Assembly (NCBI RefSeq): GCF_004006535.1 | Contig: NZ_RLIH01000003.1 | Location: forward strand, 124,001-188,000 | Direction of reading: 5' to 3' | DNA from: Anaerosphaera multitolerans | GTDB lineage: Bacteria > Bacillota > Clostridia > Tissierellales > Peptoniphilaceae | Length of the DNA: 64,000 nt | In this document: positions 55,029 through 64,000 of the stretch, one piece after another | Layout of the letters: each line of letters begins with the position of its first letter | Numbering within the stretch: the first letter of the stretch is position 1 | The notes under the pieces: model-generated | Databases searched by the model: none | Told to the model about the DNA's origin: nothing | What the model saw: the letters and a program-made list of their open reading frames with translations, nothing else | Translations under genes and position numbers: made by a program

Positions 55029-56840
55029 TTATTCGTCTTCATCAACAACTTCGTAATCAGCATCTACTACGTCTTCTTCAGTAGCTCCTTGTCCCTGTTC
55101 GCCTTGAGCTTGTTTGTAAACTTCTTCAGAAACTGCATAGAAAGCCTGAGTTAACTCTTCTGTCTTAGCCTTAATTTCATCTACATCCTCAGAATCCTTA
55201 ACTGATTTTAAACCTTCCAATGCTTTTTCAATTTTTTCTTTATCTTCGGCTTTTATCTTATCCTTTGCTTCATCTAAAGTAGACTCTGCTTGATAGATTA
55301 TAGAATCGGCATTATTTCTAGCTTCAATTAAGTCTTTTTTCTTTGCATCTTCTTGAGCATACATTTCTGCTTCTTTTACTTTCTTTTCAATTTCTTCATC
55401 TGTCAAATTGGAAGAAGAAGTAATTGTAATATTTTGTTCTTTTCCTGTTCCTAAATCCTTTGCAGATACGTTTACTATACCGTTGGCATCTATATCAAAA
55501 GTAACTTCAATTTGAGGCGTACCTCTTCTCGCCGGTAAAATACCATCAAGTTGGAACCTTCCAAGAGTTACGTTGTCTGCTGCCATTTGTCTTTCACCTT
55601 GAAGCACGTGAATATCCACTGAAGTTTGATTATCTGTAGCTGTAGTAAAAGTTTGTGATTTCTTAGTTGGAATAGTTGTATTTCTCTCTATTAATCTTGT
55701 AGTAACTCCTCCCATAGTCTCAATACCTAAGGACAATGGAGTAACGTCAAGTAATAGTAAATCTTTTACATCGCCAGATAGAACTCCACCCTGAATAGCT
55801 GCTCCAAGAGCAACACTTTCATCAGGATTTATATCTTTTTGCGGTTCTTTACCAACTAGTTTTTTAATACTTGCTTGAACTGCAGGTATTCTTGTAGAAC
55901 CACCTACTAGCAATACTTTATCTATATCCTTAGCTGATAAACCGGCGTCTTTTAAAGCATCTAAAACAGGTTGTTCAGTCTTTTTAACTAAATCCTTAGT
56001 CAACTCATCAAACTTAGCTCTTGTTAGGTCCATATTTAAGTGAAGTGGTCCTTCAGCAGTAGCAATAATGAAAGGAAGGTTTATATTTGTTGACATTGTA
56101 GAAGAAAGTTCTTTCTTTGCTTTTTCCGCAGCTTCCTTTAATCTTTGAAGACTCATTTTATCAGCCTTTAAATCCACTCCATGTTCTTTTTTAAACTGCT
56201 CGGAAATAAAATCTATTATTTTGTTATCAAAGTCATCTCCACCAAGTCTATTGTTACCTCTAGTTGAATGTACTTCAAAAACTCCATCGGAAAGTTCCAA
56301 TATTGATACGTCAAAAGTACCTCCACCAAGGTCAAATACCATTACAGTTTGATCTTCCGTCTGTTTATCTTCTCCATAAGCTAAAGCTGCAGCTGTAGGC
56401 TCATTTACTATTCTCTTTACATCTAAGCCCGCTATTAAACCTGCATCCTTAGTAGCTTGTCTTTGAGAGTCTGTAAAATATGCTGGCACTGTTATAACAG
56501 CTTCCGTAATTTTCTCTCCAAGATAACTTTCCGCATCTGACTTTAATTTTTGTAAAATCATTGCAGAAATTTCTTGAGGTGTATAAGTCTTTCCATCTAT
56601 TGTAACTTTATAATCAGAACCCATCTCTCTTTTAATTGATTGAATGGTTCTGTCCGGATTAGTAATTGCTTGACGTTTTGCAGTTTCACCAACTAATCTT
56701 TCTCCGTCCTTTGTAAATGCAACTATTGAAGGTGTCGTTCTATTTCCCTCTATATTAGGGATTATTATAGAATCCCCGCCTTCCATAACTGCAACAGCAG
56801 AGTTTGTAGTTCCTAAATCAATTCCTATTATTTTTCCCAT
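55029..56840 (-). CDS. dnaK: Chaperone DnaK (Hsp70)
   Basis: The 603-residue Hsp70 has its nucleotide-binding domain at 1 to about 365 ([44 protein letters not shown]), the interdomain linker [17 protein letters not shown], the substrate domain with [13 protein letters not shown], and an acidic tail ending in EDE. Start ATG follows AAGGAGG. It is in the hrcA-grpE-dnaK-dnaJ operon. Confidence 0.98.
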   Translation of the reverse strand: MGKIIGIDLGTTNSAVAVMEGGDSIIIPNIEGNRTTPSIVAFTKDGERLVGETAKRQAITNPDRTIQSIKREMGSDYKVTIDGKTYTPQEISAMILQKLKSDAESYLGEKITEAVITVPAYFTDSQRQATKDAGLIAGLDVKRIVNEPTAAALAYGEDKQTEDQTVMVFDLGGGTFDVSILELSDGVFEVHSTRGNNRLGGDDFDNKIIDFISEQFKKEHGVDLKADKMSLQRLKEAAEKAKKELSSTMSTNINLPFIIATAEGPLHLNMDLTRAKFDELTKDLVKKTEQPVLDALKDAGLSAKDIDKVLLVGGSTRIPAVQASIKKLVGKEPQKDINPDESVALGAAIQGGVLSGDVKDLLLLDVTPLSLGIETMGGVTTRLIERNTTIPTKKSQTFTTATDNQTSVDIHVLQGERQMAADNVTLGRFQLDGILPARRGTPQIEVTFDIDANGIVNVSAKDLGTGKEQNITITSSSNLTDEEIEKKVKEAEMYAQEDAKKKDLIEARNNADSIIYQAESTLDEAKDKIKAEDKEKIEKALEGLKSVKDSEDVDEIKAKTEELTQAFYAVSEEVYKQAQGEQGQGATEEDVVDADYEVVDEDE

Positions 56841-56881
56841 ATTATAATTTCCTCCTTAAGAGATTTTTAATCAATAATTAA

Positions 56882-57427
56882 TTATTGAGATACCTTAACC
56901 ATTGAAGGTCTAAGCACTCTTTCACCTAATTTATAACCTTTTTGTAACACTTCTATTACCATGCCTTCCTTTACACCTTCTTTAGGCTCCACTAGTACTG
57001 CATGGTGTATATTTGGATTGAATTCAGCATTAAGGGCTTCAATTTCCTCTACGTCATTTTTTTCAAGTAATTCTAAAAGTTGAACATAAATCATCTCCAC
57101 TCCTTCTGAAAAACTATTCTTTTCAGTATTTGCATCTAATGCTCTTTCAAAGTTATCTATTATTGGAAGTAAACCTAAAATTATTTTTTCTATTCCCAAT
57201 TCTACATAATCTTTTTTTTCACTTTCCGTTCTTCTTTTAAAATTAATAAAATCCGCTTGAAGTCTAACAAATTTATCTTTAATTAAATCTAACTCACTGT
57301 CTTTCTCATTATTTTCTGCTTCTTTTGCTTCCGCTTCCTGAGATAGACTTTCTTTTTCTTCAACTGTTTTTTCTTCTATTACTTCTTCCGTCTTCTCTTC
57401 AATTAGATCTCTTTCTTCATTATTCAC
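56882..57427 (-). CDS. grpE: Nucleotide exchange factor GrpE
   Basis: GrpE exchanges nucleotide on DnaK. The 181-residue protein has a Glu/Lys-rich disordered start (about 1-50), a long coiled helix, and the C-terminal beta part with FNPNIHHAVL and GYKLGERVLRPSMVKVS. Start is GTG behind GAGGTG, 4 bases past hrcA. It is in the heat-shock operon. Confidence 0.96.
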   Translation of the reverse strand: MNNEERDLIEEKTEEVIEEKTVEEKESLSQEAEAKEAENNEKDSELDLIKDKFVRLQADFINFKRRTESEKKDYVELGIEKIILGLLPIIDNFERALDANTEKNSFSEGVEMIYVQLLELLEKNDVEEIEALNAEFNPNIHHAVLVEPKEGVKEGMVIEVLQKGYKLGERVLRPSMVKVSQ

Positions 57428-57431
57428 ACAA

Positions 57432-58463
57432 TCACCTCACAATTTCATCTAATGCAAAGGACAAATTATCTCTAAATTCTCTAACCGTATTAATAAATTT
57501 CCCATAGTCCATTCTCGTCGGACCTATTATCCCAATTTGCCCTATCTGTTTGTTCTTCGGATTAAAAGAAGCTTTAATAAGAGAATTGGCTTTCATAAGC
57601 TCCATATTGTTTTCACTCCCTATTATTACTTCAACATCTGTTGAATTAGAAGAATCATTTATAAATTTTAAAAAAGAGTTTTTATCCTCCATAAAAGAAA
57701 TAAATTCCCTCGCCTTATCTATATTAAAAAATTCTTCAAAATTTAAAAGATTAGTAATCCCATCAAAGTAATAATCTACTGAGCTGACCTTTTCATTAAA
57801 AGTACTGGCCCTTTTTATTACGTCAGAAATAAAATCACTATACTTTATAATGGAACCCTTTAAAACCACTTTCAACCCATAGATTTCCTGAAAATCAATT
57901 CCGCTTAAAGACTCATTTAACATATCACAAATGGCTTTAAGTTCATGATCAGGTATTGGATTTTCAACATTTATTATTTGTTTCTCAACAACTCCTCTGT
58001 TTCCAATAATTAAAAGTAAAATAGTATAATTGTCAATGTTTAATAGATGAATAAACTTAATCATCGTGTCCGGCTTCTCTAGGGATAAAATAAAGGCCGC
58101 ACACTTAGTTTCCTCAGCTAAAAGCGAAACAGTGTTTTCATATAAATCATCAAAACCCGTAACACTTTCAAACATCTTATTTATTAAATCTACATTTATT
58201 TCTATTCCACTTTCATTTAAAAAATCCTCTTGTAGTCTATCTACAAAATATCTATAAGCTTTATCAGATGGAACTCTACCTGCTGATGTGTGAGGTTTAC
58301 TTAAATAACCTAATTCTTCTAAATCAGCCATTTCATTCCTTATAGTCGCAGAGCTAATTCCCATTTTCAAATCCTTAGACAAAGTCCTAGATCCAACGGG
58401 ATTAGGAATGTTTATATAGGAATTTATAACGGCATTTAGAATTTCCATTTTTCTTTCATCCAT
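57432..58463 (-). CDS. hrcA: Heat-inducible transcription repressor HrcA
   Basis: HrcA represses the grpE/dnaK operon through the CIRCE operator. The 343-residue protein has an N-terminal winged helix (SRTLSKDLKMGISSATIRNEMADLEELGY, in part, about 24-50) and the GAF-like core. ATG 58463, with AAAGGTGATT upstream, is preferred to a GTG at 58472. CIRCE lies between its promoter and the start, so it represses itself. Confidence 0.96.
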   Translation of the reverse strand: MDERKMEILNAVINSYINIPNPVGSRTLSKDLKMGISSATIRNEMADLEELGYLSKPHTSAGRVPSDKAYRYFVDRLQEDFLNESGIEINVDLINKMFESVTGFDDLYENTVSLLAEETKCAAFILSLEKPDTMIKFIHLLNIDNYTILLLIIGNRGVVEKQIINVENPIPDHELKAICDMLNESLSGIDFQEIYGLKVVLKGSIIKYSDFISDVIKRASTFNEKVSSVDYYFDGITNLLNFEEFFNIDKAREFISFMEDKNSFLKFINDSSNSTDVEVIIGSENNMELMKANSLIKASFNPKNKQIGQIGIIGPTRMDYGKFINTVREFRDNLSFALDEIVR

Positions 58464-58478
58464 AGCAATCACCTTTTG

Positions 58479-58505
58479 TTAGCACTCTTTTATCTTGAGT
58501 GCTAA
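58479..58505 (-). promoter_or_regulatory. CIRCE operator (HrcA binding site)
   Basis: TTAGCACTC-N9-GAGTGCTAA, a perfect match to the CIRCE consensus, lying between the -10 (58519-58524) and the hrcA ATG. The strand is given for the controlled operon. Confidence 0.97.
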
Positions 58506-58518
58506 AGCTTATGTATAC

Positions 58519-58547
58519 ATAATACTACCTTAGTCAAAGATTGTCAA
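58519..58547 (-). promoter_or_regulatory. Promoter of the hrcA-grpE-dnaK-dnaJ operon
   Basis: TTGACA (58542-58547), 17 bases, TATTAT (58519-58524). The predicted start (about 58512) is just ahead of CIRCE. Confidence 0.9.
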
Positions 58548-58598
58548 TAGATTTTGGTTTTTTTATTTATCTCCCTAAAAATAGAGATTTCACCATAT

Positions 58599-58638
58599 TC
58601 AAACAGGTTTAAAATAATATCAAACTGTGTTAAAATAA
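58599..58638 (+). repeat. Tandem 19-bp repeat with 21-bp period in the lepB promoter
   Basis: TCAAACAGGTTTAAAATAA (58599-58617) and TCAAACTGTGTTAAAATAA (58620-58638) match at 16 of 19 bases and are 21 bp apart, about two helical turns. Each copy has AAAC and GTTT/GTT half-sites and a TAAAAT element. The second copy contains the likely -10. Confidence 0.7.
58608..58636 (+). promoter_or_regulatory. Candidate promoter of lepB-lepB-lepA-hemW
   Basis: TTTAAA (58608-58613), 17 bases, TAAAAT (58631-58636) preceded by TG (extended -10), 30 bases ahead of the first signal peptidase TTG. It overlaps the tandem repeat. Confidence 0.5.
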
Positions 58639-58665
58639 AGTTTAGCGAAATTTAGGAGGTATGTT

Positions 58666-59166
58666 TTGAAATATGATAAAATTACCAGCTTAAAGATTAT
58701 ACTTATTGTATTAATCTTAACTCTTTTTATTAGAAATTTTTTATTTAATGTAACTATAGTTAACGGTTCTTCAATGGAACCCACTTTATCCAACAAAAGT
58801 TTAGTGTTCTCCATAGTTCCGAAGAAACACTTTATCAAACGCGGAGACATTGTTATTTTAAAGGCACCCGATAAAAAATATAAGAAATATATAAAAAGAG
58901 TCATTGGACTTCCTAATGATGAAGTCCAAATAAAAAACGGCAAGGTTTATATTAATGGTGATCTTTATGAAGAAAACTATATCTCAACTGACTATACAGA
59001 GGCTATTAACGGAACATATACCATTCTTAAAGAAAATGAATACTTTGTATTGGGAGATAATAGAGAGCCCGGTAAATCTGAAGATTCAAGGTATTTCGGT
59101 CCTATAGATAAAAGAAACATAAAGTCAGTGATTATTTTTAGGATATATCCTTTTAGAAAGTTTTAA
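58666..59166 (+). CDS. lepB: Signal peptidase I (first copy)
   Basis: The 166-residue membrane protein removes signal peptides of exported proteins. One N-terminal transmembrane segment (about 8-25), catalytic Ser in NGSSMEPTL (about 35-36), catalytic Lys in YIKRVIGLP (about 80), and the family box GDNREPGKSEDSRYFG. The start is TTG with AGGAGG six bases upstream. The gene is divergent from hrcA and 16 bases ahead of a second, diverged copy. Confidence 0.95.
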   Translation: MKYDKITSLKIILIVLILTLFIRNFLFNVTIVNGSSMEPTLSNKSLVFSIVPKKHFIKRGDIVILKAPDKKYKKYIKRVIGLPNDEVQIKNGKVYINGDLYEENYISTDYTEAINGTYTILKENEYFVLGDNREPGKSEDSRYFGPIDKRNIKSVIIFRIYPFRKF

Positions 59167-59182
59167 ATATGAGGTGATTAAT

Positions 59183-59743
59183 TTGGAAGATAAAACCAAT
59201 GAAGTTAAGGAAAAGGATTCAATTTTTAGTTGGATTATTACCATAATTGCAGCAATTGCACTAACTTTTTTCATAACTACTTTTATACTTATTCCAACTA
59301 TAGTTGTCGGTGAATCTATGAGTCCCACCCTTAGTGAAAATGACAGACTAATATCTTTAAAATTTCCACTATACTATAGCAACCCTTCAAAGGGAGACAT
59401 TGTAATACTGGACTCTCCGGAGGAAGATAATAAGGAATATATTAAAAGAGTTATAGGAGTTCCCGGCGACGTCATTGAGATTGATAATGGCAACGTATAT
59501 ATAAACGGACAATTATACGATGAAGATTATATTAAAGAAGGTGTTCTTACTGAAATATACAGCGAAAATTCATGGACACTTTCTTCAGATGAGTACTTTG
59601 TAATGGGTGACAACAGATTGCCCGGCAAATCTTTGGACTCAAGATTTTTTGGTCCTATTAAAAGAGATACCATTAGAGGTATTGCCAATTTTAGATATTG
59701 GCCTATTTCAAAATTAGGAGTTGTAGGAGGTATAAATGAATAA
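59183..59743 (+). CDS. lepB: Signal peptidase I (second copy)
   Basis: The 186-residue second signal peptidase has an acidic N-terminal stretch of 13 residues, a membrane helix (about 15-37), Ser in GESMSPTLS, Lys in [11 protein letters not shown] and the box [17 protein letters not shown] start at TTG 59183, behind GAGGTG; a GTG three codons earlier is part of that site. Similarity to the first copy in all catalytic boxes suggests tandem duplication with divergence. Its stop overlaps the lepA start by 8 bases. Confidence 0.95.
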   Translation: MEDKTNEVKEKDSIFSWIITIIAAIALTFFITTFILIPTIVVGESMSPTLSENDRLISLKFPLYYSNPSKGDIVILDSPEEDNKEYIKRVIGVPGDVIEIDNGNVYINGQLYDEDYIKEGVLTEIYSENSWTLSSDEYFVMGDNRLPGKSLDSRFFGPIKRDTIRGIANFRYWPISKLGVVGGINE

Positions 59744-61544
59744 AAGGCAAAAAAATATTAGGAATTTTTCAATTATAGCTCACATAGATCATGGAAAATC
59801 TACTTTAGCTGATAGATTAATTGAACATACAGGAATGCTTACTGAGCGTGAAATGGATTCTCAGGTTTTAGATTCAATGGATCTTGAAAAAGAAAGAGGC
59901 ATTACTATTAAGCTCAAAGCCGTTAGATTAATCTACACCGATAAAAAAGGTGAAGAGTATATCTTTAACTTAATAGATACTCCCGGTCATGTGGACTTTA
60001 ACTATGAAGTTTCCAGATCTCTGGCAGCCTGTGAAGGAGCCTTAGTAGTAGTTGATGCCACTCAGGGTGTTGAAGCACAGACTTTGGGAAATGTATATCT
60101 AGCTATAGATCAGGACTTAGAATTAGTTCCTATAATTAATAAGATAGACCTTCCAAGTGCAAGACCAGATGAAATAAAGCAGGAAATTGAAGATATAATA
60201 GGCATAGATGCTGAAAATGCTCCTTTAATTTCCGCTAAAAAAGGAATAGGTATAGAGGATGTATTTACTAGAATTATAGAAGATATACCTGCCCCGTCGG
60301 GAGATGAAAATGCTCCTTTAAAGGCCTTGATATTTGACTCCTACTATGATTCCTATAAAGGAGTAATATGTTATGTCAGTATTAAGGATGGAGTAGTTAA
60401 ACCCGGCGATGAAATTATTATGATGGCAACTAAAAAAGTTTTTGAAGTAGTGGAAGTTGGAATTACCACCTCCTCTCATATCAGTCTTGATAAACTCTCC
60501 GCTGGAGATGTGGGATATATTACGGCAAGCATTAAAAATGTAAAAGAAGCAACTGTTGGTGACACTATTACATTGGCGAAGAATCCCACGGCTGAACCTC
60601 TTCCAGGTTATAAAAAAGTTGTACCAATGGTCTATTGCGGTATCTATCCGGCAGAAGGTGAAGAGTATACCAACATAAGGGAAGCTTTGGAAAAACTACA
60701 AGTTAACGATGCAGCTTTAGTTTTTGAAGCGGAAACTTCCGCAGCTCTCGGTTTTGGTTTTAGATGTGGCTTTTTAGGCCTTTTGCATATGGAAATTATT
60801 CAAGAAAGACTTGAAAGAGAATTTAATTTAGATATTATTACCACTTCCCCATCTGTTATATATAAAATAAACAAAGTAGATGGAAGTACTGTGGAAATTC
60901 AAAACCCTACAAACTTGCCTGATCAAACAGAAATATTGTATATGGAAGAACCTATTGTAAGCGCTGATATTATGACTCCTACTGACTATGTAGGAGCCGT
61001 TATGGAGCTATGTCAAAACAGACGTGGAACTTTTATTAATATGGAATACTTAGAAGAGACAAGGGCTTTAATAAAGTATGACCTGCCCCTTAATGAAGTT
61101 ATTTATGATTTCTTTGATGCTTTAAAGTCAAAGACCAGAGGCTATGCTTCCTATGACTACGAGTTAAAGGGATACAATGAATCAAAGTTGGTAAAGCTGG
61201 ACATATTAATAAACGGAAATATTGTGGATGCTTTATCTATTATAGTTCATGAGTCCACTGCCTATAATAAGGGACGCAGAATTTGTGAAAAACTTTCTCA
61301 GGTAATACCAAGACATCAATTTGCAATACCTATTCAAGCAGCCATAGGAAATAAAATAATAGCAAGGGAAACTATAAGGGCACTTAGAAAAGACGTACTT
61401 GCAAAATGTTATGGTGGAGATATTTCCAGAAAGAGAAAACTTTTAGAAAAGCAAAAAGAAGGTAAGAAACGAATGAGAATGGTGGGAGAGGTGGAAGTTC
61501 CTCAAGAGGCATTCCTATCTGTTTTAAAATATGAAGAAGAATAG
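59736..61544 (+). CDS. lepA: Elongation factor 4 (LepA)
   Basis: The 602-residue translational GTPase, thought to act in ribosome biogenesis and back-translocation. G1 [15 protein letters not shown]3 DTPGHVDF and G4 NKIDLP (about 130) are present; the C-terminal domain IV ends in [16 protein letters not shown] and VPQEAFL typical of LepA. Start ATG follows GTAGGAGG. It is followed at once by hemW. Confidence 0.98.
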   Translation: MNKRQKNIRNFSIIAHIDHGKSTLADRLIEHTGMLTEREMDSQVLDSMDLEKERGITIKLKAVRLIYTDKKGEEYIFNLIDTPGHVDFNYEVSRSLAACEGALVVVDATQGVEAQTLGNVYLAIDQDLELVPIINKIDLPSARPDEIKQEIEDIIGIDAENAPLISAKKGIGIEDVFTRIIEDIPAPSGDENAPLKALIFDSYYDSYKGVICYVSIKDGVVKPGDEIIMMATKKVFEVVEVGITTSSHISLDKLSAGDVGYITASIKNVKEATVGDTITLAKNPTAEPLPGYKKVVPMVYCGIYPAEGEEYTNIREALEKLQVNDAALVFEAETSAALGFGFRCGFLGLLHMEIIQERLEREFNLDIITTSPSVIYKINKVDGSTVEIQNPTNLPDQTEILYMEEPIVSADIMTPTDYVGAVMELCQNRRGTFINMEYLEETRALIKYDLPLNEVIYDFFDALKSKTRGYASYDYELKGYNESKLVKLDILINGNIVDALSIIVHESTAYNKGRRICEKLSQVIPRHQFAIPIQAAIGNKIIARETIRALRKDVLAKCYGGDISRKRKLLEKQKEGKKRMRMVGEVEVPQEAFLSVLKYEEE

Positions 61545-61545
61545 T

Positions 61546-62706
61546 ATGAAAGCTTTAGAAACTAATAATCCTAACTTATCAATTTATATACACATTCCCT
61601 TCTGCGAAAGTAGATGTTATTATTGTGACTTCTGTTCTTCTGTAATAAAAGATGACTTAGTTGAAAAATATTTTTATTATTTAAATTTAGAAATTGAACT
61701 TTATAGTGAGTTTTTAAAAGACAAGATTATCAACACTCTTTTTATAGGGGGAGGAACTCCAAGTTCTGTAGAAGCTAAATATATTAAGGCTGTTTTAGAA
61801 AAACTTAAAACAGTCTCAAGCTTTTCTAAAGATTGTGAAATTACTTTGGAGGTTAATCCCAATTCCATTGATAAATCGAAAGTCCATGGCTATTTAAATT
61901 CGGGTATCAATCGGTTTTCAATAGGAGCTCAAAGTTTTAATGATGATATTTTAAAAATCATAGGAAGAATTCATAATGAAGATGATATATTTAAAGCTGT
62001 AGATACTCTTAAAAGTTTTAATATTATAAATTACAGTTTGGATTTAATGTTGGCACTTCCAAATCAAAAAATGAAAGATATTGAATATTCCATTAAAACC
62101 ATTGAAGAATTAAATCCAACTCATCTTTCCTATTACAGTTTAATTCTTGAAGATTCTACACTTTTAAAAAAACTAAGTGACGAGGGAAAACTAAATTTCC
62201 CGAACGAAGATTTAGATAGAGAGATGTACCACTACGTTATAAACTCTCTAAGAAACTTAGGCTATTTTCAATATGAAATTTCTAATTTTTCCAAAAAGGG
62301 ATTTATATCAAGACACAATTTAAACTATTGGACACTGAAAAACTATCTAGGCTTGGGACTTTCCTCCCATTCCAACATTGATACTTTAAGGTTTAACAAT
62401 TTTTATAATTTTAACAACTATTTTAAAGCAATTGAAAATAAAAAATATCCAATTGAATACTATGAAAATTTAACGGTTAAAGATAGAGTCAATGAGTTTT
62501 CCATTTTAGGTTTGCGTTTAAATTCCGGTATTGATATTTCAAGAGCTAATGAGATGTTTAATATAAATTTCTCTAGTTACTACAAAGATGAAATAGAAAA
62601 AAACCTCAATGGAGGTTTGATCTATATAAAAGATAATTTTATTAAATTAACGGACCGAGGTCGTGATTTGTCAAATATTGTAGAAACAGATTTTATTCGA
62701 CTTTAG
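61546..62706 (+). CDS. hemW: HemW-like radical SAM protein
   Basis: HemW is a coproporphyrinogen oxidase-like radical SAM heme chaperone. The 386-residue protein has the iron-sulphur motif PFCESRCYYCDFCS (CxxxCxxC, about 19-32), GGGTPSS, and the HNLNYWTLKNYLGLG block. ATG 61546, one base after the lepA stop, gives the usual short N-terminus; an ATG at 61531 overlaps lepA by 14 bases. The ribosome site is only a weak purine run (GAAGAAG). The order lepA-hemW is conserved; hrcA, its usual downstream neighbour, is here divergent. Confidence 0.93.
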   Translation: MKALETNNPNLSIYIHIPFCESRCYYCDFCSSVIKDDLVEKYFYYLNLEIELYSEFLKDKIINTLFIGGGTPSSVEAKYIKAVLEKLKTVSSFSKDCEITLEVNPNSIDKSKVHGYLNSGINRFSIGAQSFNDDILKIIGRIHNEDDIFKAVDTLKSFNIINYSLDLMLALPNQKMKDIEYSIKTIEELNPTHLSYYSLILEDSTLLKKLSDEGKLNFPNEDLDREMYHYVINSLRNLGYFQYEISNFSKKGFISRHNLNYWTLKNYLGLGLSSHSNIDTLRFNNFYNFNNYFKAIENKKYPIEYYENLTVKDRVNEFSILGLRLNSGIDISRANEMFNINFSSYYKDEIEKNLNGGLIYIKDNFIKLTDRGRDLSNIVETDFIRL

Positions 62707-62717
62707 CAAATCTAATC

Positions 62718-62746
62718 TTGCAATGTTGCCAAATTAATGTTAAAAT
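62718..62746 (+). promoter_or_regulatory. Promoter of rpsT
   Basis: TTGCAA (62718-62723), 17 bases, TAAAAT (62741-62746) preceded by TG as an extended -10, about 37 bases before the ATG. Confidence 0.75.
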
Positions 62747-62783
62747 ACTTAAAGCTTATAGATGAACTATGGAGGTGAATTAC

Positions 62784-63047
62784 ATGGCAAATATTAAATC
62801 CGCTATAAAGAGAATTGATGTTGCAAATAGAAATAATGAACGTAATAAGGCAATGAAAACTGAAGTTAAAACAAATATCAAAAAGTTTGAACAAGCGTTA
62901 AATTCAGGTAATATAGATGAAGCAAGAGAACTTTTAAAGATTATTGATAAAAAACTTAAAAAAGCTGCTCATAAAAACATAATACACAAAAATAATGTTG
63001 CAAGAAAAATGTCAAGATTGACTCTTAAGTTAAATAAAGTAAGTTAA
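62784..63047 (+). CDS. rpsT: 30S ribosomal protein S20
   Basis: S20 is a basic helical protein binding 16S rRNA 5' and 3' domains. The 87-residue protein begins ANIKSAIKRIDVANRNNERN and has the KKAAHKNIIHKNNVARKMSRL tail (in parts). ATG 62784 follows GGAGGTG; the GGAGG is inside a five-codon longer frame that I reject. It is a single-gene unit with its own promoter and terminator. Confidence 0.97.
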   Translation: MANIKSAIKRIDVANRNNERNKAMKTEVKTNIKKFEQALNSGNIDEARELLKIIDKKLKKAAHKNIIHKNNVARKMSRLTLKLNKVS

Positions 63048-63076
63048 TAAAAGCTTCTTCAGAAGTTTTTATTAAC
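63043..63076. terminator. Bidirectional terminator between rpsT and holA
   Basis: GTTAATAAAAGCTTCT pairs with AGAAGTTTTTATTAAC, an almost perfect palindrome of 34 bases (one G-U), followed by T on the plus strand. It serves rpsT on the plus strand and holA on the minus strand. Confidence 0.85.
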
Positions 63077-64000
63077 TTATTTTTTTGTAAATTCAACTAT
63101 TAAAGTTTCTAACAAAACATCTTCCATAACACTTGATGTTTTTAGAGATTCATCTACTATAAGTAGTCTTTTATAAAAATCATAGAGAAAATCAACTTTA
63201 AAATTATGGGCAACTTTTGCAATTTTCCCGTATTCATATTGTTTTATTCCTATTTCATTCATAATTTCAACATCTTTATACATTGACCCTTTTAATTCAA
63301 TATAAGATATTAGTATTCTCACCTGTCTGATAAACATAAACAAAATTTTTTGTACCGGTTCATTTAAAAGATGTAAATTTCTATATTCTTTTAAAGCTCC
63401 TTCAGTGTCTTTATTTGTCAATGCATTTAAAAAATTAAAAATATTTGAATCCGTATTTTCAGTTAAAGACTCGTCTATTAATGCTTTATTTACCACTTCT
63501 CCAACTGATAATGACAACATTTTATCCAATTCATTTTTTAAATCGTAAAGAGTCATTTCTATATTTTTAGAATTATAAGAAGATTTACTAACTAGGTAAC
63601 TTAAGTCAGTCTTAGTTATTGTATATCCCTTTCTAACAATATACCCTTCAACAAAGCGCAAAACTTCCCTACTGTCTAATTTCCCAAATTCTACATTTCT
63701 CTTTCTCTTCGAAAAATACTTGTAAAAACTCTTTGTCTTATTTAAACTATTCTCACTATCTAAAAAAACTAAAATACAAAAATCTCCAATCTTGTCTAAA
63801 AAACTTCCAAAGTCCTTTGTTACATTTTCAGAAAAAGCAGTAACATCCTTTACAAATATGACTCTTTTATCACTCATTATCGGAAGGGTTTCGCAAAAAG
63901 CTATTAACTTTTCCTCTGTTAAAGCCTTTCCTTCAAAAAACGCTAGATTAAAAGTTTCCATACCTTTTGGAATATACTTTTTTGAAATATACTCCACTGC
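63077..64000 (-). CDS. holA: DNA polymerase III delta subunit HolA (5' end cut by window)
   Basis: HolA is the clamp-loader delta chain. The frame runs from 64000 to the stop at 63077 (about 307 residues seen). The first Met one could take (63997) is a GTG that reads Val in an AVEYISKKYI segment of the family, so the true start with the FYGEEEYLI-type N-terminus lies outside. Seen blocks: LPIMSDKRVIFVKDV, YLVSKSSYN (domain II), and the C-terminal helical collar (from about 180). rpsT-holA neighbourhood is conserved in Bacillota, here convergent. Confidence 0.93.
   Translation of the reverse strand, partial: AVEYISKKYIPKGMETFNLAFFEGKALTEEKLIAFCETLPIMSDKRVIFVKDVTAFSENVTKDFGSFLDKIGDFCILVFLDSENSLNKTKSFYKYFSKRKRNVEFGKLDSREVLRFVEGYIVRKGYTITKTDLSYLVSKSSYNSKNIEMTLYDLKNELDKMLSLSVGEVVNKALIDESLTENTDSNIFNFLNALTNKDTEGALKEYRNLHLLNEPVQKILFMFIRQVRILISYIELKGSMYKDVEIMNEIGIKQYEYGKIAKVAHNFKVDFLYDFYKRLLIVDESLKTSSVMEDVLLETLIVEFTKK

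Noticed and set aside
58620-58943. 107-codon minus-strand frame over lepB
   Set aside because: Antisense to a clear signal peptidase gene and crosses its promoter.
1-64000. CRISPR array, insertion sequence, integrase, phage or toxin-antitoxin genes
   Set aside because: No regular repeat-spacer series, transposase or recombinase motif was seen on either strand. The only tRNA has no integrase or obvious duplicated attachment site beside it.

Overview
The window is a gene-dense, AT-rich stretch of a Gram-positive chromosome from the Bacillota. Its gene order matches the conserved Bacillus/Clostridium core: plsX-acpP-rnc-smc-ftsY-ylxM-ffh-rpsP-khpA-rimM-trmD-rplS, hrcA-grpE-dnaK-dnaJ-prmA-rsmE-mtaB, and phoH-ybeY-dgkA-cdd-era-recO-glyQS-ccpN-ppsR-dnaG-rpoD-trmK-nif3. 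Strong GGAGG ribosome sites, many TTG/GTG starts, AsnA-type asparagine synthesis, split GlyQ/GlyS and copper-amine-oxidase-N wall domains suggest an anaerobic clostridial or tissierellial (Peptoniphilaceae-like) bacterium. The exact genus is inference.

Layout. From 1 to about 58.5 kb every gene, including tRNA-His and RNase P RNA, is on the minus strand. (1) 0-6.4 kb: ruvC-ruvA-ruvB (ruvB cut by the window edge), an unrecognised 257-residue protein, asnA, a zinc-dependent phospholipase C-like protein and a GH18 wall hydrolase. (2) 6.5-19.4 kb: two ribosome/secretion/lipid operons, ylxM to rplS and plsX to alr. (3) 19.5-31.3 kb: tRNA-His, a GNAT-like protein, an RNase PH-RdgB fusion, and an operon running topA - five type IV pilus genes - AIR-synthase-like protein - amidase. 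(4) 31.4-46.8 kb: an NlpC/P60 wall hydrolase, rnpB, and a 15-gene macromolecular-synthesis operon from phoH down to nif3. (5) 46.9-58.5 kb: floA/nfeD membrane genes, yqeY-rpsU, RNA/protein modification genes, and the HrcA/CIRCE-controlled chaperone operon. (6) 58.6-63.1 kb, plus strand: two tandem signal peptidases, lepA, hemW and rpsT, ending against the 3' end of holA, which is cut by the right edge.

How the genes work together. Most products serve translation, ribosome assembly, protein export (Ffh, FtsY, signal peptidases), chromosome maintenance (Smc, RuvABC, RecO, DnaG, TopA, HolA) and envelope growth (PlsX, AcpP, Alr, undecaprenol kinase/phosphatase, two or three wall hydrolases). The accessory part is a compact type IV pilus module with one prepilin, one ATPase, PilC, PilD and a fused GspL-like PilM-PilN protein, transcribed with topA and an amidase. 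I found no mobile element, CRISPR array, phage or toxin-antitoxin unit. The most unusual points are the domain fusions, a RecO with no cysteine, a 21-bp tandem repeat in the lepB promoter, and several genes whose only 5' space is filled by an intrinsic terminator.

Starts were re-chosen by ribosome-site inspection for about 16 genes. Promoters are matches by eye to sigma-A hexamers. No gene-free stretch longer than 300 bases exists apart from the rnpB locus.
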